DNA from: Zeus faber
Lineage: Eukaryota; Chordata; Actinopteri; Zeiformes; Zeidae
DNA length: 64,000 nt
NCBI GenBank assembly: GCA_960531495.1
Contig: OY482860.1
Coordinates: 30,085,115 to 30,149,114, forward strand
Direction: 5' to 3'
Shown: positions 33,546 through 43,929 of the stretch, in pieces
Layout of the letters: each line of letters starts with the position of its first letter
Position numbering within the stretch: the stretch's first letter is position 1
The notes under the pieces: generated by a model
The model's input: only the letters and a program-made list of their open reading frames with translations
Databases searched by the model: none
What the model was told of the DNA's origin: nothing
Translations under genes and position numbers: made by a program

Positions 33546-35395
33546 GTTATGAGGAGAGAAAGAAGGAAAAATGTGAGGGAGGTTGTCCACCCGTCCTTTC
33601 AAATTTGGCCTTGATAGGCCTTTTCGACAAGTGGTCTTCAACCAGGAGGTCTGCAACCCTCCGGTGGTCCTTGGGAGGTACAGTAGGGGGTCCACCAAAT
33701 TCTTTAAATGTCCAAAAAAAGTTTGTGAAAATTCGATTTTCAACCAAAGAATTATATTGAGTAAACTCCAACCATTAACACTAGCACAGCTGCCTTCTTC
33801 ATTTCAGTAATCAGTTGATTGCGAACCCATTCGTAGCTTCTGCTGTTATGGTGCGCTCAAAAACCTCCGATTTTTTAGTAATGTACTGTCTCGGAGATAG
33901 AGGGTGCGTGGCTGAGCTCGTAAAAACACATGGTAAGTGGTTTATATCATTGTATTGATATTACACAGCATGTAATACTCATTTCAGATTCATGAAAAAG
34001 TTTTTTTATTCATGAAAACAGAGAAAAGGTGCTTTTCACAGAATTTTCTACACACAAACCATTTATGACCAGGTGTAAATAAAAAGCTACTCTATTTAAA
34101 AAAGTCAAACCTGGACTAGATTACAATTAAATGCGTAAACAGCATTTCAAACCCCATCTCAGACTTTATTCTATTTGTGAAAACAAGAAAAAGATTTCAC
34201 TGGATTTCCACACAGACCTACTAATGGAACTAAACAAATGAAAATAAATCTAAATCCAACCTAAAAAACACAGGAACCATAAGCATCATAACTGAGTATA
34301 TTAACAGGTTAATAAAGCATTATACATGTTGTTATAGGCCAGGCCTACAATGCAACATAACTTTCTATTTGAGAAAATCTCACAGGTCCTTGCTCTGTTT
34401 CAAGACCCCTGTTCTAGACAGAACAATAAAAATAATTTTACAAAGGAACTTTTGGATAATGCATCGTCTCAGTTCCGTATCATTGACCCTGGAAGCTCTA
34501 ATTCCCCACAGGGATGAATGAGGAACAGTTGGTGATGTTGTGTTCTGAGTTGACTCCTCAACACGCTCTCAACCTTTTGAAGCAGCATTGCAGCAACATG
34601 CATTCACGCTTTGCTTTAAAACACCAACATGTGAATCAACACAAACTAAGCTTACTAATCTCTTATAAACAATCGATTTTGTAGCCTACAGTATAAATAC
34701 CTAGAGATATATATAATGATGATAATAAAACGTTATTTGTATAGCACCTTTCATACTAAATTTGCAACTGAAAGTTAATTTGGGAATTTATAATTTAGAG
34801 TTATTAATTGTGATTTATTGTGAATGAATATTACATTTGGTGAGAAAACAAAAAAATCGAATAACAATGGTAATAAGACCTCAGTCACACTTTTTAAATT
34901 CCTGAGTAAACATGTTCATGTTCATGTGCTTCTCTGATATTTTGGGGGATGGTTCCATAGATTCGTGAGTAAAAGCTGTAAAGTAAAAGTGGTGTGGGGG
35001 CATTGAAAAGAGCCAAGGGCTTGTTTTGGGACATGGAACCAAAAGGAGTCTGAAACATAGCGAGGTGCTATTCCATTTAGAGCTTTATGAACAAGTGGAG
35101 GGACCTGGAAATCAACATCACTTTATAACAGCACTAACCCTTACAGTCACACATTTATTAATCAGTGAAACAAGTGAATCTCAGATGACTCTGGTCACTG
35201 TTTCCCAAGCTCTTTCCTCAAACACCTCATACACTTGCAGCACCATGTGTTGGCCAGCAGGTGTCACCATCCATACTGAGTCGGACACCGGGCGCTTTTC
35301 GCCAGAACTGCTTCCAAATGGTTGAGCGAGCTTCAAAGAGCTTCCCGAGACACCGCCCCCTCCAACCTTCTGCCCCGTGTTTGTTCCCATGGCAG
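33546..35395. other. Intron 7 of copy A, AT-rich, no gene seen
   Basis: No exon is supported. The stretch 34870-35125 (CATTTAGAGCTTTATGAACAAG, split as CATTTAGAGC and TTTATGAACA) resembles the 3' UTR of L2-group LINEs. A common LINE-end phrase, CGTTATTTGTATAGCACCTT, lies at about 34730. Confidence 0.5.
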
Positions 35396-35689
35396 GCGTC
35401 CGAGAAGGAGTTGAGCTGGGTGATCCGAGGCACCGTGGTGTCCGTTGGTCTCGCTGCAGCGTCACTCACCTCCCTCCATACTTGTGTCATGGCGTTCTGG
35501 GTCCTGGGATCAGAACTGGCCTACGTGTTGATATTCCCCCAATTGGTCTGTGTCCTCTTCTGCAACGTTGCCAATGGTTATGGGGCCACGCAGAACGGCC
35601 GCCGCATCATGGAAGCCCGCCAGCAGGTGAACAAAACGGCTACCCTGAAGCCACAAGTGGATGTGGTGAAGCCGCTAAGCCCATGTTAG
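35396..35689 (+). CDS. slc5a7-like copy A last exon, shortened C-terminus
   Basis: The acceptor is CATGGCAG and the frame enters in phase 0. It encodes ASEKELSWVIRGTVVSVG, WVLGSELAYVLIFPQLVCVL and NVANGYGAT, then passes directly into a polar tail (EARQQVNKTATLKPQ) and stops at 35687-35689. In the family the GYGA segment is followed by about two more membrane segments; these are missing here. Copy B keeps an intron donor just past this point. The tail could be a short last exon joined by deletion. Confidence 0.78.
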   Translation, partial: ASEKELSWVIRGTVVSVGLAAASLTSLHTCVMAFWVLGSELAYVLIFPQLVCVLFCNVANGYGATQNGRRIMEARQQVNKTATLKPQVDVVKPLSPC

Positions 35690-35884
35690 AAATGACATGC
35701 TAGCTGAAGACTAGCATGCTAGCTGAAGTAGTTTGGGAAGACCTAACAGCCTTGGGGCAGAACTCAGAAAGCACGATACACCTTAGACTTCAACCAGGAC
35801 CGTGGTGGAAAGGGTCCGAAGTGACAGGTTAATAGTGAACTGAGGCAATGGCTTGACGAATCTTTAGTCAAGTTTATTAATTTT

Positions 35885-36700
35885 TTACCCTGTGATGTCA
35901 TCATGCTGGACATACAACACAGAGTATTTGTTCCATTACATGTAGGACAGAGTTCATCTGCAAGTGGAGTTGAACTTGTCAACCTGCAATGAAACTTTAT
36001 TCATTCTTTAATCATCAACAACTGCTGCAATTACTCTGTCCTGTGACGAGCTGTGGGACGACCAGAGCACAGCTTTTTGTTACACACATCTGTTAGAAGA
36101 ATTCTTCTGCTGAATGCCCTGTTTTACAATAAACAATGAAGAGGAAAAAATTCTTGGTCTCAAAGTGAATTTATTATCTTGTACAAGGGTTGGATCAGAG
36201 ATGAGCTTAAGAGCAGCTCCCTGAGACCAACAGTTTATTTTTGTGGAGTCAGAAAATATATAGTCAGTTTGGCGTCACAGGTTTATACGTGTTCAAGAAA
36301 GTAAACTCTGTGACCCCGAAAGGACAATGAGGTGTTGTTCCTGCTCTTCCAGCTGCATCGTGGGGAGGCTGATAGCAGTGACTAGACTCCCAAGGTTTGG
36401 AATGCCTGGAAACTAACACTGTGCTGCAATAAAGATATGTGACTGAGGATGTATGAGGTTGTGTCCGTTATGTGTGTGCATTTATGTTTATGTGATGACA
36501 TAGATTTCCATATATTGTTACACACACAAGTTTCTATGGCCATGGTTCGCATTATGACATAGGAAGGAGTTTGTAATGCATGTACACAACATAGCATAAT
36601 AATAAATTTCCCATCAACATCCACCACCAATCCCCCTCTTTGGAGAACTTTTTTACCATGTTTTGGTTCTCCGCTGGGGTCCCCACAGTGCAATCCGCAC
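35885..36700 (+). repeat. GC-rich dispersed repeat family, 5' part (interrupted copy)
   Basis: The region 35895-36100 (GCTGGACATAC, GGACAGAGTT, CAACCTGCAATGAAAC, CTGTCCTGTG, ACCAGAGCACAG) matches 37940-38130 and 42068-42170. It continues at about 36615-36680 with ACCACCAATCCCCCTCTTTGGAGAAC after an unrelated 480-bp stretch. It is therefore a copy split by another insertion. Confidence 0.6.
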
Positions 36701-36834
36701 CCTCACAACATTTAAAGGTCCCCCATACGGAAAAAAGTCAATAACTTCTGATTTAGAATTCTAAATGGGATATGAAATTATGGAATGATACATGGATATT
36801 TCTGTAGATTTATGCACCGGCGTCTGGAGGTTCA

Positions 36835-36985
36835 ACGCCTTTCGCGTCCCGCAGGTAAAGAGGCCAAAATGAGCTGCTGGACCCGGGTGTCATGTTCACA
36901 TCAGAGCCGATCGGAGCTGGAGCCGATTAAAACCCGGGTCTATTGCTGGGTCATTTGACCCGGGACTGAGACCCGGGTTTTTCCT
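36835..36985. repeat. Repeat with CCCGGGT-type inverted phrases
   Basis: AAACCCGGGTCTATTGCTGG, GGGTCATTTGACCCGGG and ACCCGGGTTTTTCC are clustered. A related phrase (AACCGGGTCATATTGCCGAG and GTCATTTGAT) lies at 37630-37660. They may be ends of a decayed DNA transposon. The family was not recognised. Confidence 0.3.
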
Positions 36986-36989
36986 TTGA

Positions 36990-37550
36990 AGAGAGCAGTC
37001 GTCCGGGTCCTTCGCTAGCCTTGCAGAAGGGATGGTGTATTGTGCCTTGAACTGTGCATAGATGGTGTTTACCACGTCAGAAAGAGAGGCGGTGGGCTGG
37101 GCATCACTGCTATTTCTCCCTTTGTAGTCTGTCTGCGTTTGGTTTCAGAGCTGGGGTAGTTAGACTCCAACTTGTCTCTTTTGGCATCTCTGATAGCCTT
37201 CCGTAGGTATATCTGGACCGTATCTGGACTTCCTCAAGGTCTCCGGGTCCCCAGAACTATAGACAGAGGACCTTGCTCTGAGCTTAGCATGGACATCACC
37301 AGTAACCCAGGGCTTTTGGTTGGGAAAAGTCCTAATATTGACTTTCAGGACGACATCATTGATGCAGTTGGAGATGTAGGCTGAGAGAGAGTGTGTATTT
37401 ATTAATGTCGTCACCAGCTGCAACACAATACATCAGCAAGTTGATGGTTTCAAAACAGTACTGGAGAGAGACAATGGCTTCCTCACTCTAGCGTTGAACT
37501 GCCCGAAGAACAAGTTTTTCCTGTTTTAGCCGCTGAATTGAGGTGTGATC
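36990..37550 (-). mobile_element. LINE fragment, inter-domain region
   Basis: The minus strand encodes [20 protein letters not shown] and SRYGPDIPTEGYQR-like sequence, the same region as [17 protein letters not shown] in the LINE at 27-30 kb, but from a diverged family. Neither endonuclease nor reverse transcriptase core is kept. It is a dead fragment. Confidence 0.7.
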
Positions 37551-37939
37551 CGCCTAATACCCCTTTCCCACCGTGTCAAAAACCCAGTAACACACGCTAC
37601 CAGCCAGCATTTGTCATCAGTGGGAAATGTAACCGGGTCATATTGCCGAGTCATTTGATAATGCATAATAATTATCCATGTGCTTCTATTCACTTGAAAA
37701 ACTAATTTCTAAGGTATTTTGTTTTTCTCAAAATGTCATTCTCCATTAAGCATTTTTGTGATTAAAGAAGTGGAGGGGACACAAACAGTTTTAAAAGATG
37801 ATGGGACATGCCCCCCCATCACCTGTGGGAATTATGCCCCTTACTAGTTCTATCATTGCATATCATTGCTACACACTGTTGCTCTATACTATTTCTACTT
37901 CACTATAATGTAATCGCATCTATTTATTTATTTTTTTGA

Positions 37940-39003
37940 CCTGTGCTGTCAGCATGCTGGACATACGAGTATTTGTGCCATTGCATCGAGGACAGAGTTA
38001 GTTGCAAGTGCAGTTCAAGTTCTCCACCTGCAATGAAACTCTTTATTCGTTCTTAAATCATCAAGAACTGCTGCAATAAATCTGTCCTGTGGACGACCTG
38101 TAGAATGACAAGAGCACAGTTTTTGGTTAAAGAGAACCACCACCAACCCCCCTGTTTGGAGAACTATTCATCATGTTTGGGTTTATAAACAACTGATCAC
38201 TACTCCAAGAGGAAGAATCACCACGGTGAGACAAATAAACATAGAAACAAACAACATTTACATAAAAACATCAACATTGGACGACAACATGTGTTGAAAA
38301 ACAGTGAATTAGATCCAGGAAAACTAGGTGTGTGTGTGTGTGTAAGGGGTCCACCGGTGAGTGTACATGTTTATCCCAATTGGTTCTGGTGTAGAAGGTC
38401 GGTATTATGTTGCGGCGCCTTCAAGCAGCGGAAAGGGCCCTGAAGGCCCCGAACTCTGCAGGCCTGTAGACACCCTACGGCTACAGGAAAGCTCCGAGTA
38501 TCCTGCCCTGTGCCCAAAGAAGATCCGCAACCCCAGCAACCCGACGCCCAGCTCCGAGGAGCATAATCCAGTCCCAGGGAGCACAAGGAGACCCCGCACC
38601 CAAGGGGCGCACACATACAACCAACCCCCAGGTGCCGGCACAAGACGCACCCGCCGGCACAGATCCTGGGCCACGGGTGCAAGGCACTGTCCGCAGGCCT
38701 GGATCCCGGCCCCATGGCGACAGACCGACACGCCGTGGGCCACGGAAGGCAAGCCACCAGGCGCAAGCCGCCTGGACTCCAGCCAGCCAACCACGCCCCC
38801 ACACCAACCTGCCAGCGACCCCGCAATTGCAGTGAAAACTGCAGGGTTGGGAGTGCGAGTCCTTCAGGCAAGTCAAACCCGAATCACTCGCACCCCTCCT
38901 GTCCCGCAGACTCTGGTCCGATGGAGTGTTTTTCGGGGTCGAATTGGTGTGCCAGTGTATGTGTTCTAAGCTAATGCGAGTGGGATAAAAATTTCGGGAT
39001 GGA
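37940..39003 (+). repeat. GC-rich dispersed repeat, second copy
   Basis: It matches 42068-43670 from CAACCTGCAATG-like start through the single-copy ancestor of the minisatellite unit (38240-38290), a short GT tract (about 38330-38343), GGGGTCCACCGGTGAGTGTA, a GC-rich proline-coding-like middle and the end CTAATGCGAGTGGGATAAAA. It lacks much of the GC-rich middle found in the 42-kb copy. Open frames in it are compositional and not supported as genes. Confidence 0.8.
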
Positions 39004-39430
39004 CGAGAAGCACGCTTGGGCGTGTTGGCAGGTTTAGACGCGGTGGCACTGACAAAAAGGCAGGTACCTGAACTGGAGGTGGTAGAGTTGAGGATGTTGA
39101 AATTTTCATTGGGAGGGACAAGGATGGACAGGATTAAGAATGAGGACATTAGAGGGACAGCTCCGTTTGGACAGTTTGGTGGAAAAGTGAGAGAGGCCAG
39201 ATTGAGATGGTTTGGACACTTGTGGAGGAGAGATGAGTTACATTGGGAGAAGGAGGCTGAGGGTGGAGCTGCCAGGCAAGAGGAAAAGAGGAGGCCAAAG
39301 AGAAGCTTTATGGAGGTGCTGAGGGAGGACATGTAGGCGGGTGGTGTCAGGGAGGAAGATGTGCAGAACAGAAGGTGTTGATCCGCTGTGGCCACCACTA
39401 ACGGGAGCAGCCGAAAAATGTTAGAAGACA
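39004..39430 (+). mobile_element. 3' end of an RTE-type LINE
   Basis: It encodes MDRIKNEDIRGTAPFG, ARLRWFGHLWRRD and RRPKRSFMEVLREDM, the C-terminal end of RTE-clade (Expander/Rex3-like) proteins. This is followed by GATCCGCTGTGGCC and TAACGGGAGCAGCCG, the usual 3' end of these fish elements. It is 5' truncated to about 430 bp and abuts the GC-rich repeat. Confidence 0.8.
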
Positions 39431-39579
39431 TAAAGTAAGATCTGCTGTGAGGCAGTAACACCCGATGCCACAGCATGGGAGCAGCACAGCAGAGGATTAG
39501 GAGGAAGAAACAAGGAGACTTTAACAGAAGAAAAATAAGTCTATTACTTCATCATGTCTTGGTTTTCCTCTCATTTCAG

Positions 39580-39779
39580 GCATCCGAGAGGGAGCTGCAA
39601 TGGGTGATCAAAACTGTGGTGGCCGTTTTTGGTGTCGTTGGTAAATTACTGACCACGTTCCAAAATGACGTATTTTCTGGCTATTTGGTGAAGCTGTTAT
39701 ATACGTCTTCTTGTTTCCTCAGCTCGTTTGTGTTCTTTTCTTTGATCAATCTAATGGATATGGTATTGTGGGATTTGTG
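39580..39779 (+). pseudogene. slc5a7-like copy B, orphan exon
   Basis: The acceptor TCATTTCAG and donor GTG|GTGAGT frame a 200-bp block encoding ASERELQWVIKTVVAVFGVV and LLTTFQNDVF, then, in another frame, QLVCVLFF and SNGYGIVGFVV. It corresponds to the last exon of copy A, but here the frame passes GYG into the next segment and an intron follows, as in a full transporter. A loss of a few bases near 39675 breaks the frame. The LINE fragment starting near 39796 lies in what was its next intron. No other exon of this copy was found nearby. Confidence 0.75.
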
Positions 39780-39795
39780 GTGAGTTTACTGTTGA

Positions 39796-40988
39796 AAGGC
39801 TTGTTTGGGAGCCACTGATTCAGCCAGGTAGATGTTGAATATTGTAGTGAACACCGGAGCTAGCTGGTTAGCACAGGTCTTCAGTACTCGCCCAGATATA
39901 CCATCTGGGCCCGCTGCTTTCCTGGTGTTCACCTGCATCAGAGCCCTCCTGACCTCGTGCACTGACACTGAGAGTGCGCGCTCATCCCCAGCGGTGTAAC
40001 TCCAATTAGCCGGCGAGCTAGCGGTGTTGTTGCCAGACTCGAATCGGGCATAAAAGGAGTTCAGTTCGTTGGCAAGAGAGGTGTCCACACTTGTGGCTGG
40101 GGAGGAGCTGCTCTTGTAGTTTGTTATTGTCCGCAGCCCCTCCCACAAGCATCTGGTGTCCCCCCGCTCCATCTGTAGCTCCACGGTCTCTCTGTACGTC
40201 CGTTTAGCGTCCTTCACCGGCCTCCGGAGATTGTACAACGCCGCTTTGTAATTGTCCATATTTCCGGATACAAGACCGTCGTTGTAAGCGGCCGTGTGAG
40301 CATTCAGAGCGCAGCGGATGGATTTATCAACCCACGGCTTCTGGTTTGGAAATATCCGAACTTTCACCGTGGGAACGATGTTGTCGGCTAGCACAGCCAC
40401 AAAACTCACTGCCACCACCGTAAACTCGCTGACGTCACTTGAAGTTGATTGAAACATGTCCCAGTCTACGTCAGTCAGAGCGTCCTGAAGCGCAGCCTCC
40501 GATTGGTCCGTCCACCGCTTCACTTCCCTCGTCACGACCAGTTCTCACGCGATCAGAGGCCTGTAAACAGGAACCAGCGAGATCGTGGCGTGGTCAGATT
40601 TCCCGAAAGCAGGGAGCGAGACGGTCTTGTATCCGTTTTTGTAAGGTGTGTAGCAATGGTCCAAAGTTCTATCTCCCCTGGTGGCACACATGATGTGTTG
40701 GTGGAAATTAGGCAGAACTTTTTTTAAGGTTGGCCCTGTTAAAGTCCCCAGTCCCCACCACAGCCGCGTCGGGATGTTTGTTTTGAAATCCGCACAACAC
40801 GTCATACAGGTCCGACAGTGCTGTGTCGGTGTGCGCTTGCGGTGGGATATAAACGACTGTGATGATCACCGTGCTAAATTCCCGGGGGAGATAAAATGGA
40901 CGGCATAGGATGGTCCGCTGTTCCAGGTTCGGCGAGCAGGAGTGGGAGAGAAACTTGGTGTTGTTGGGGTTACACCAGCGGTTGTTGG
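39796..40988 (-). mobile_element. LINE fragment of the L2/CR1/Rex1 group (copy b)
   Basis: The minus strand encodes the endonuclease C-terminal half (GDFNRANLKK, GDRTLDHCYTPYKNGYKT, then KSDHATISLVP), the inter-domain linker and the first part of the reverse transcriptase ([17 protein letters not shown]). Both ends are cut. It keeps about 150 bp, including the SDH motif, that copy (a) at 27-30 kb has lost. One frame change lies near 40540. Confidence 0.85.
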
Positions 40989-42067
40989 TTTGTTGGTTTG
41001 GTTTGTCGGTTTTCGTGTTTTTCCTCTGAAATCTCTGCAAATTCCGTTGAAGATGTTAAATGACAGAGAAATACAATTTTGCAAATGCATAGTCAGTTGG
41101 ATGTGCTTCTCAAATCCAAAATGTAATTTAGCAAAACAGCATGAGTGGACAAAGCCAGACAGACACGTTAAATTCTGGTCAATCATATTAACAATATAGC
41201 CGCCATCAGTCCTCAAAAACCTGAGTTTTTCCATCTCTATGGCTGAAATCATATCAGCCTTGCCTCCAAATTTGTCTTTTTGCGATAGTTCCTCCCCTGC
41301 ATAAAATACTGTTGCATGTCTGTAGGGAAACACAGAGTGGTTTAAGAGCGGCTGAAGATGGCCAGTCCAGCTTCCAGTTGGAGGCCTTTTATAGGCCTTT
41401 GAGTTCCAGTCAAATACGTTGCCCATTCGGTATCTATCCTGGAAGGGGGTTTTCCTCCTTCTGTGACCCCTTCTCAAGGTTTCTTCCTTTGTAGTTTTCT
41501 GGGAGTGTTTCTTTGCCTTAAGACTTCGGGATGTCGTTGACTACAATGTGAAATGTCAAGTTTCGAAAGCCCTTTGAAACAGTATTGTGCCTAAGGGCTA
41601 TATAAATAAGATAGATGTGACTTGGATGAGATAAGATATCATATATAGGATATAAGAGAAAATCTTTGTTTTTTCAACAGCAGAAGTTGACAGAACTGTG
41701 CAGGTATTTAGTGTAAGTATGTATGTAAACATTGTGGAGGGGCTGGAGAACCTCAAGAATCCCAAAGGGATGAACACCTGGCAGTTGATTGCAAGTGACA
41801 CATTTACCTGCCTACTTAAGCCTGACAGTCTCTCCCAAGCCCAAGGGAAGGGAGGGATCTCTCAGCATACTGATGGATATGCAGAAACCTCGATAGGGTA
41901 AGCGGCCTCTGACCTGAAGTATTGATATAGACTTCCTGTTCGGGGATTACTGGATGAATTTGTATTAAGGATGTTTTATTTTGCAAAGGGAGCCATAGGC
42001 CAGAATTTGGGATAAAGCGAAGTTGTCCTTAACTAACTGTGCGTTACTCCTTTTTATTTTTACTCAA
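40989..42067. other. Unclassified stretch, repeat-like, no gene recognised
   Basis: A minus-strand open frame at 40866-41477 (with EELSQKDKFGGKADMIS and EMEKLRFLRTDGGY) and a plus-strand frame at 41698-41901 (with YVNIVEGLENLKNPKG) have no recognised family. The part 41440-41620 (GGGGGTTTTCCTCC, CAAGGTTTCTTCC and GGGAGTGTTTCTTTGCC, ending in TATATAAATAAGA) looks like the 3' end of a dispersed fish repeat. Confidence 0.45.
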
Positions 42068-42480
42068 GTTCTCAACCTGCAATGCAACTCTTTATTAATT
42101 CTTCAATCATCAAGAACTGCTGCAACAACTCTGTCCTGTGGACGACCTATAGAATGACAAGAGCACAGTTTTTGGTTATGGAGAGCCACCACCAACCCCC
42201 CTCTTTGGAGAACTATTCATCATGTTTGGGTTTATAAACAACTAATCACTACTCCAAGAGGAAGAATCACCACGGTGAGACAAATAAACATAGAAACAAA
42301 CAACATTTACATAAAAACATCAACATTGGACGACAACATGTTTTGAAAAACAGTGAATTAGGTCCAGGAAAACTAGAACTACAACTGGTCCCGTGGCCTC
42401 TTCCTGTCATAGTTATGGCAGCAAATGAGGGAGAAAAGGAGAGGAAAGCAACCAGGAGGGTGCTGGGGTGCACTCCAAGC

Positions 42481-42578
<98 letters not shown>

Positions 42579-43728
42579 GGGGTCCACCGGTGAGTGTACA
42601 TGACTTATCCCCATTGGTTCTGGTGTAGAAGGTCGGTATTATGTTGCGGCACCTCCAAGCAGCGCAAGGGGCCCCGAAGCCCCCCGAACTACACAGCCCC
42701 GCGGACAACCCCCGGTTGCAGGAGATCCCCGGGTACCCCGCCCTGCGACCACGGAAGACCCCTGGGCCCCCAGAGAAGCCAGAGGGCCGTGGAGCAACTC
42801 TCGCACCCAGCCAGAGGAGCATGACCAAGTCCCAGGGAGCACGAGGAGGCCCCGCGCCCCAGGGGCGCACACATACAACCAACCCCCGGGCGCAGGCACA
42901 GAACCTGGGCCACGGGCGCAAGGCATGGACGGCGGGCCCGGATCACGGCCCCACAGTGACAGACCGACACCCCGCCCGAGCCGCCCACCCCATGGGCGGG
43001 CCGGCAAGACCCACACGCCCACCCACGGCCCGCACAAGGGGGGGGGGCGCCCCACCGCAGCCGACCAGGCGTGAGTGCCAAGTGACCATACACGTAGCAG
43101 CAAGTGCCCAGCGCGGGGCACCTCTGTGTTACACCTGAATATACAGGCCCTCCGCCACCCCCAGCACCCGGGGCGCCCGCCGCAGAGAAGCCCCGCTGCA
43201 GAAGCAAAAGGCCAACAGCCGCCCCCCACTCCCCAACCCACCCCCACAATGACAAGCAGTCCCCCCAGGGGTCCCGGAAGTCACCGAGCGGTGCTCTCCT
43301 CAGCCCCGCCAGGTCGCAGCACATCCCAAGCCACCAGGCGTAAGCCGTCAGGACTCCAGCCAGGCTGGGAGGGGGGGCCCACCCGACCGCCCCCCGGCCA
43401 ACCACGCCCCCACACCGACCCGCCAGCGACCGGCCACCCCGGAAAACCCCAGTGTTCAATGTGTGCTGTTGGTAACTGCAGTTAAAATAGCGGGGTTGGG
43501 GGTGCAAGTCCTTCAGGCAAGTCGAACCCAAATCACTCGCTCCCCTCCTGTCTCGCAGACCCTGGTCCGATGGAGTGTTGTTCGGAGTAGGATTGGTGTG
43601 CTAATGTGTTTGTGTTCGAAGCTAATGTGAGTGGGATTAAAATTTTGGGACGGACGAGAAGCATGCTTGGGCAGGAGCGTGGCAGGCAAGATGGCAGCTG
43701 CCCGCCGCATCCCCACCCACATTGCCAT
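42068..43728 (+). repeat. GC-rich dispersed repeat, longest copy
   Basis: The order of parts is an AT-rich 5' part (CAACCTGCAATGC, GACAAGAGCACAG), single-copy ancestor of the minisatellite unit (42280-42335), CCGTGGCCTCTTCCTGTC, a long GT tract, GGGGTCCACCGGTGAGTG, about 900 bp very rich in C, G and proline-like codons, and a conserved end (GTGGGATTAAAATTTTGGG to CCCACATTGCC). No coding domain was recognised. Copies are also seen at 37940, 35885 and 10740, all with the same strand. Confidence 0.8.
42483..42576. repeat. (GT)47 microsatellite
   Basis: Pure GT dinucleotide run of 94 bp inside the GC-rich dispersed repeat. The copy at 38 kb has only about seven GT units at the same place. Confidence 0.98.
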
Positions 43729-43929
43729 AGTAGGTGCAGATTCATAAAGAAAAGTGTCACAAATATGGTAAAATAGAACACATTAGCAGAGCAGACAGGG
43801 CCAGATCACCTTCTGGGAAACCCAGCATTAAGGGGGGAGGGAAGCAGAAGGCAGCCAGAGAAGAGCACAACTTTGGCACAAACCACATAAAAAAAATGTA
43901 GAGGCAGAAGATCAGGAGGAAGAGCTGTT

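Larger units (their letters stand above)
23886..35689 (+). pseudogene. slc5a7: slc5a7-like (high-affinity choline transporter-like) copy A, damaged
   Basis: Eight exon-like blocks in order match the sodium-coupled choline transporter family: 23886-24069, 24262-24375, 25411-25565, 26477-26651 (exons 4 and 5 fused), 32022-32175, 33328-33545 and 35396-35689. SLC5A7 imports choline into cholinergic terminals using the sodium gradient. Family marks include [52 protein letters not shown] and [17 protein letters not shown]. Three faults are seen: exon 3 is 155 bp where copy C has 156, a deletion joins exon 4 to exon 5 and brings an in-frame TGA, and the last exon lacks the usual final membrane segments. 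Sequencing error cannot be excluded for the one-base change. Exons 6-8 are open and well kept, so loss is recent or the damage is partial. Confidence 0.72.

Noticed and set aside
38371-39476. Long proline- or glycine-rich open frames in the GC-rich dispersed repeat (also 42639-43531)
   Set aside because: They occur in most frames of very GC-rich repeat DNA, do not match between the two repeat copies as proteins, and hold no domain.
41698-41901. Possible exon with donor-like GGTAAGC after it
   Set aside because: The encoded peptide fits no part of the choline transporter or another known family, and no partner exon was found.
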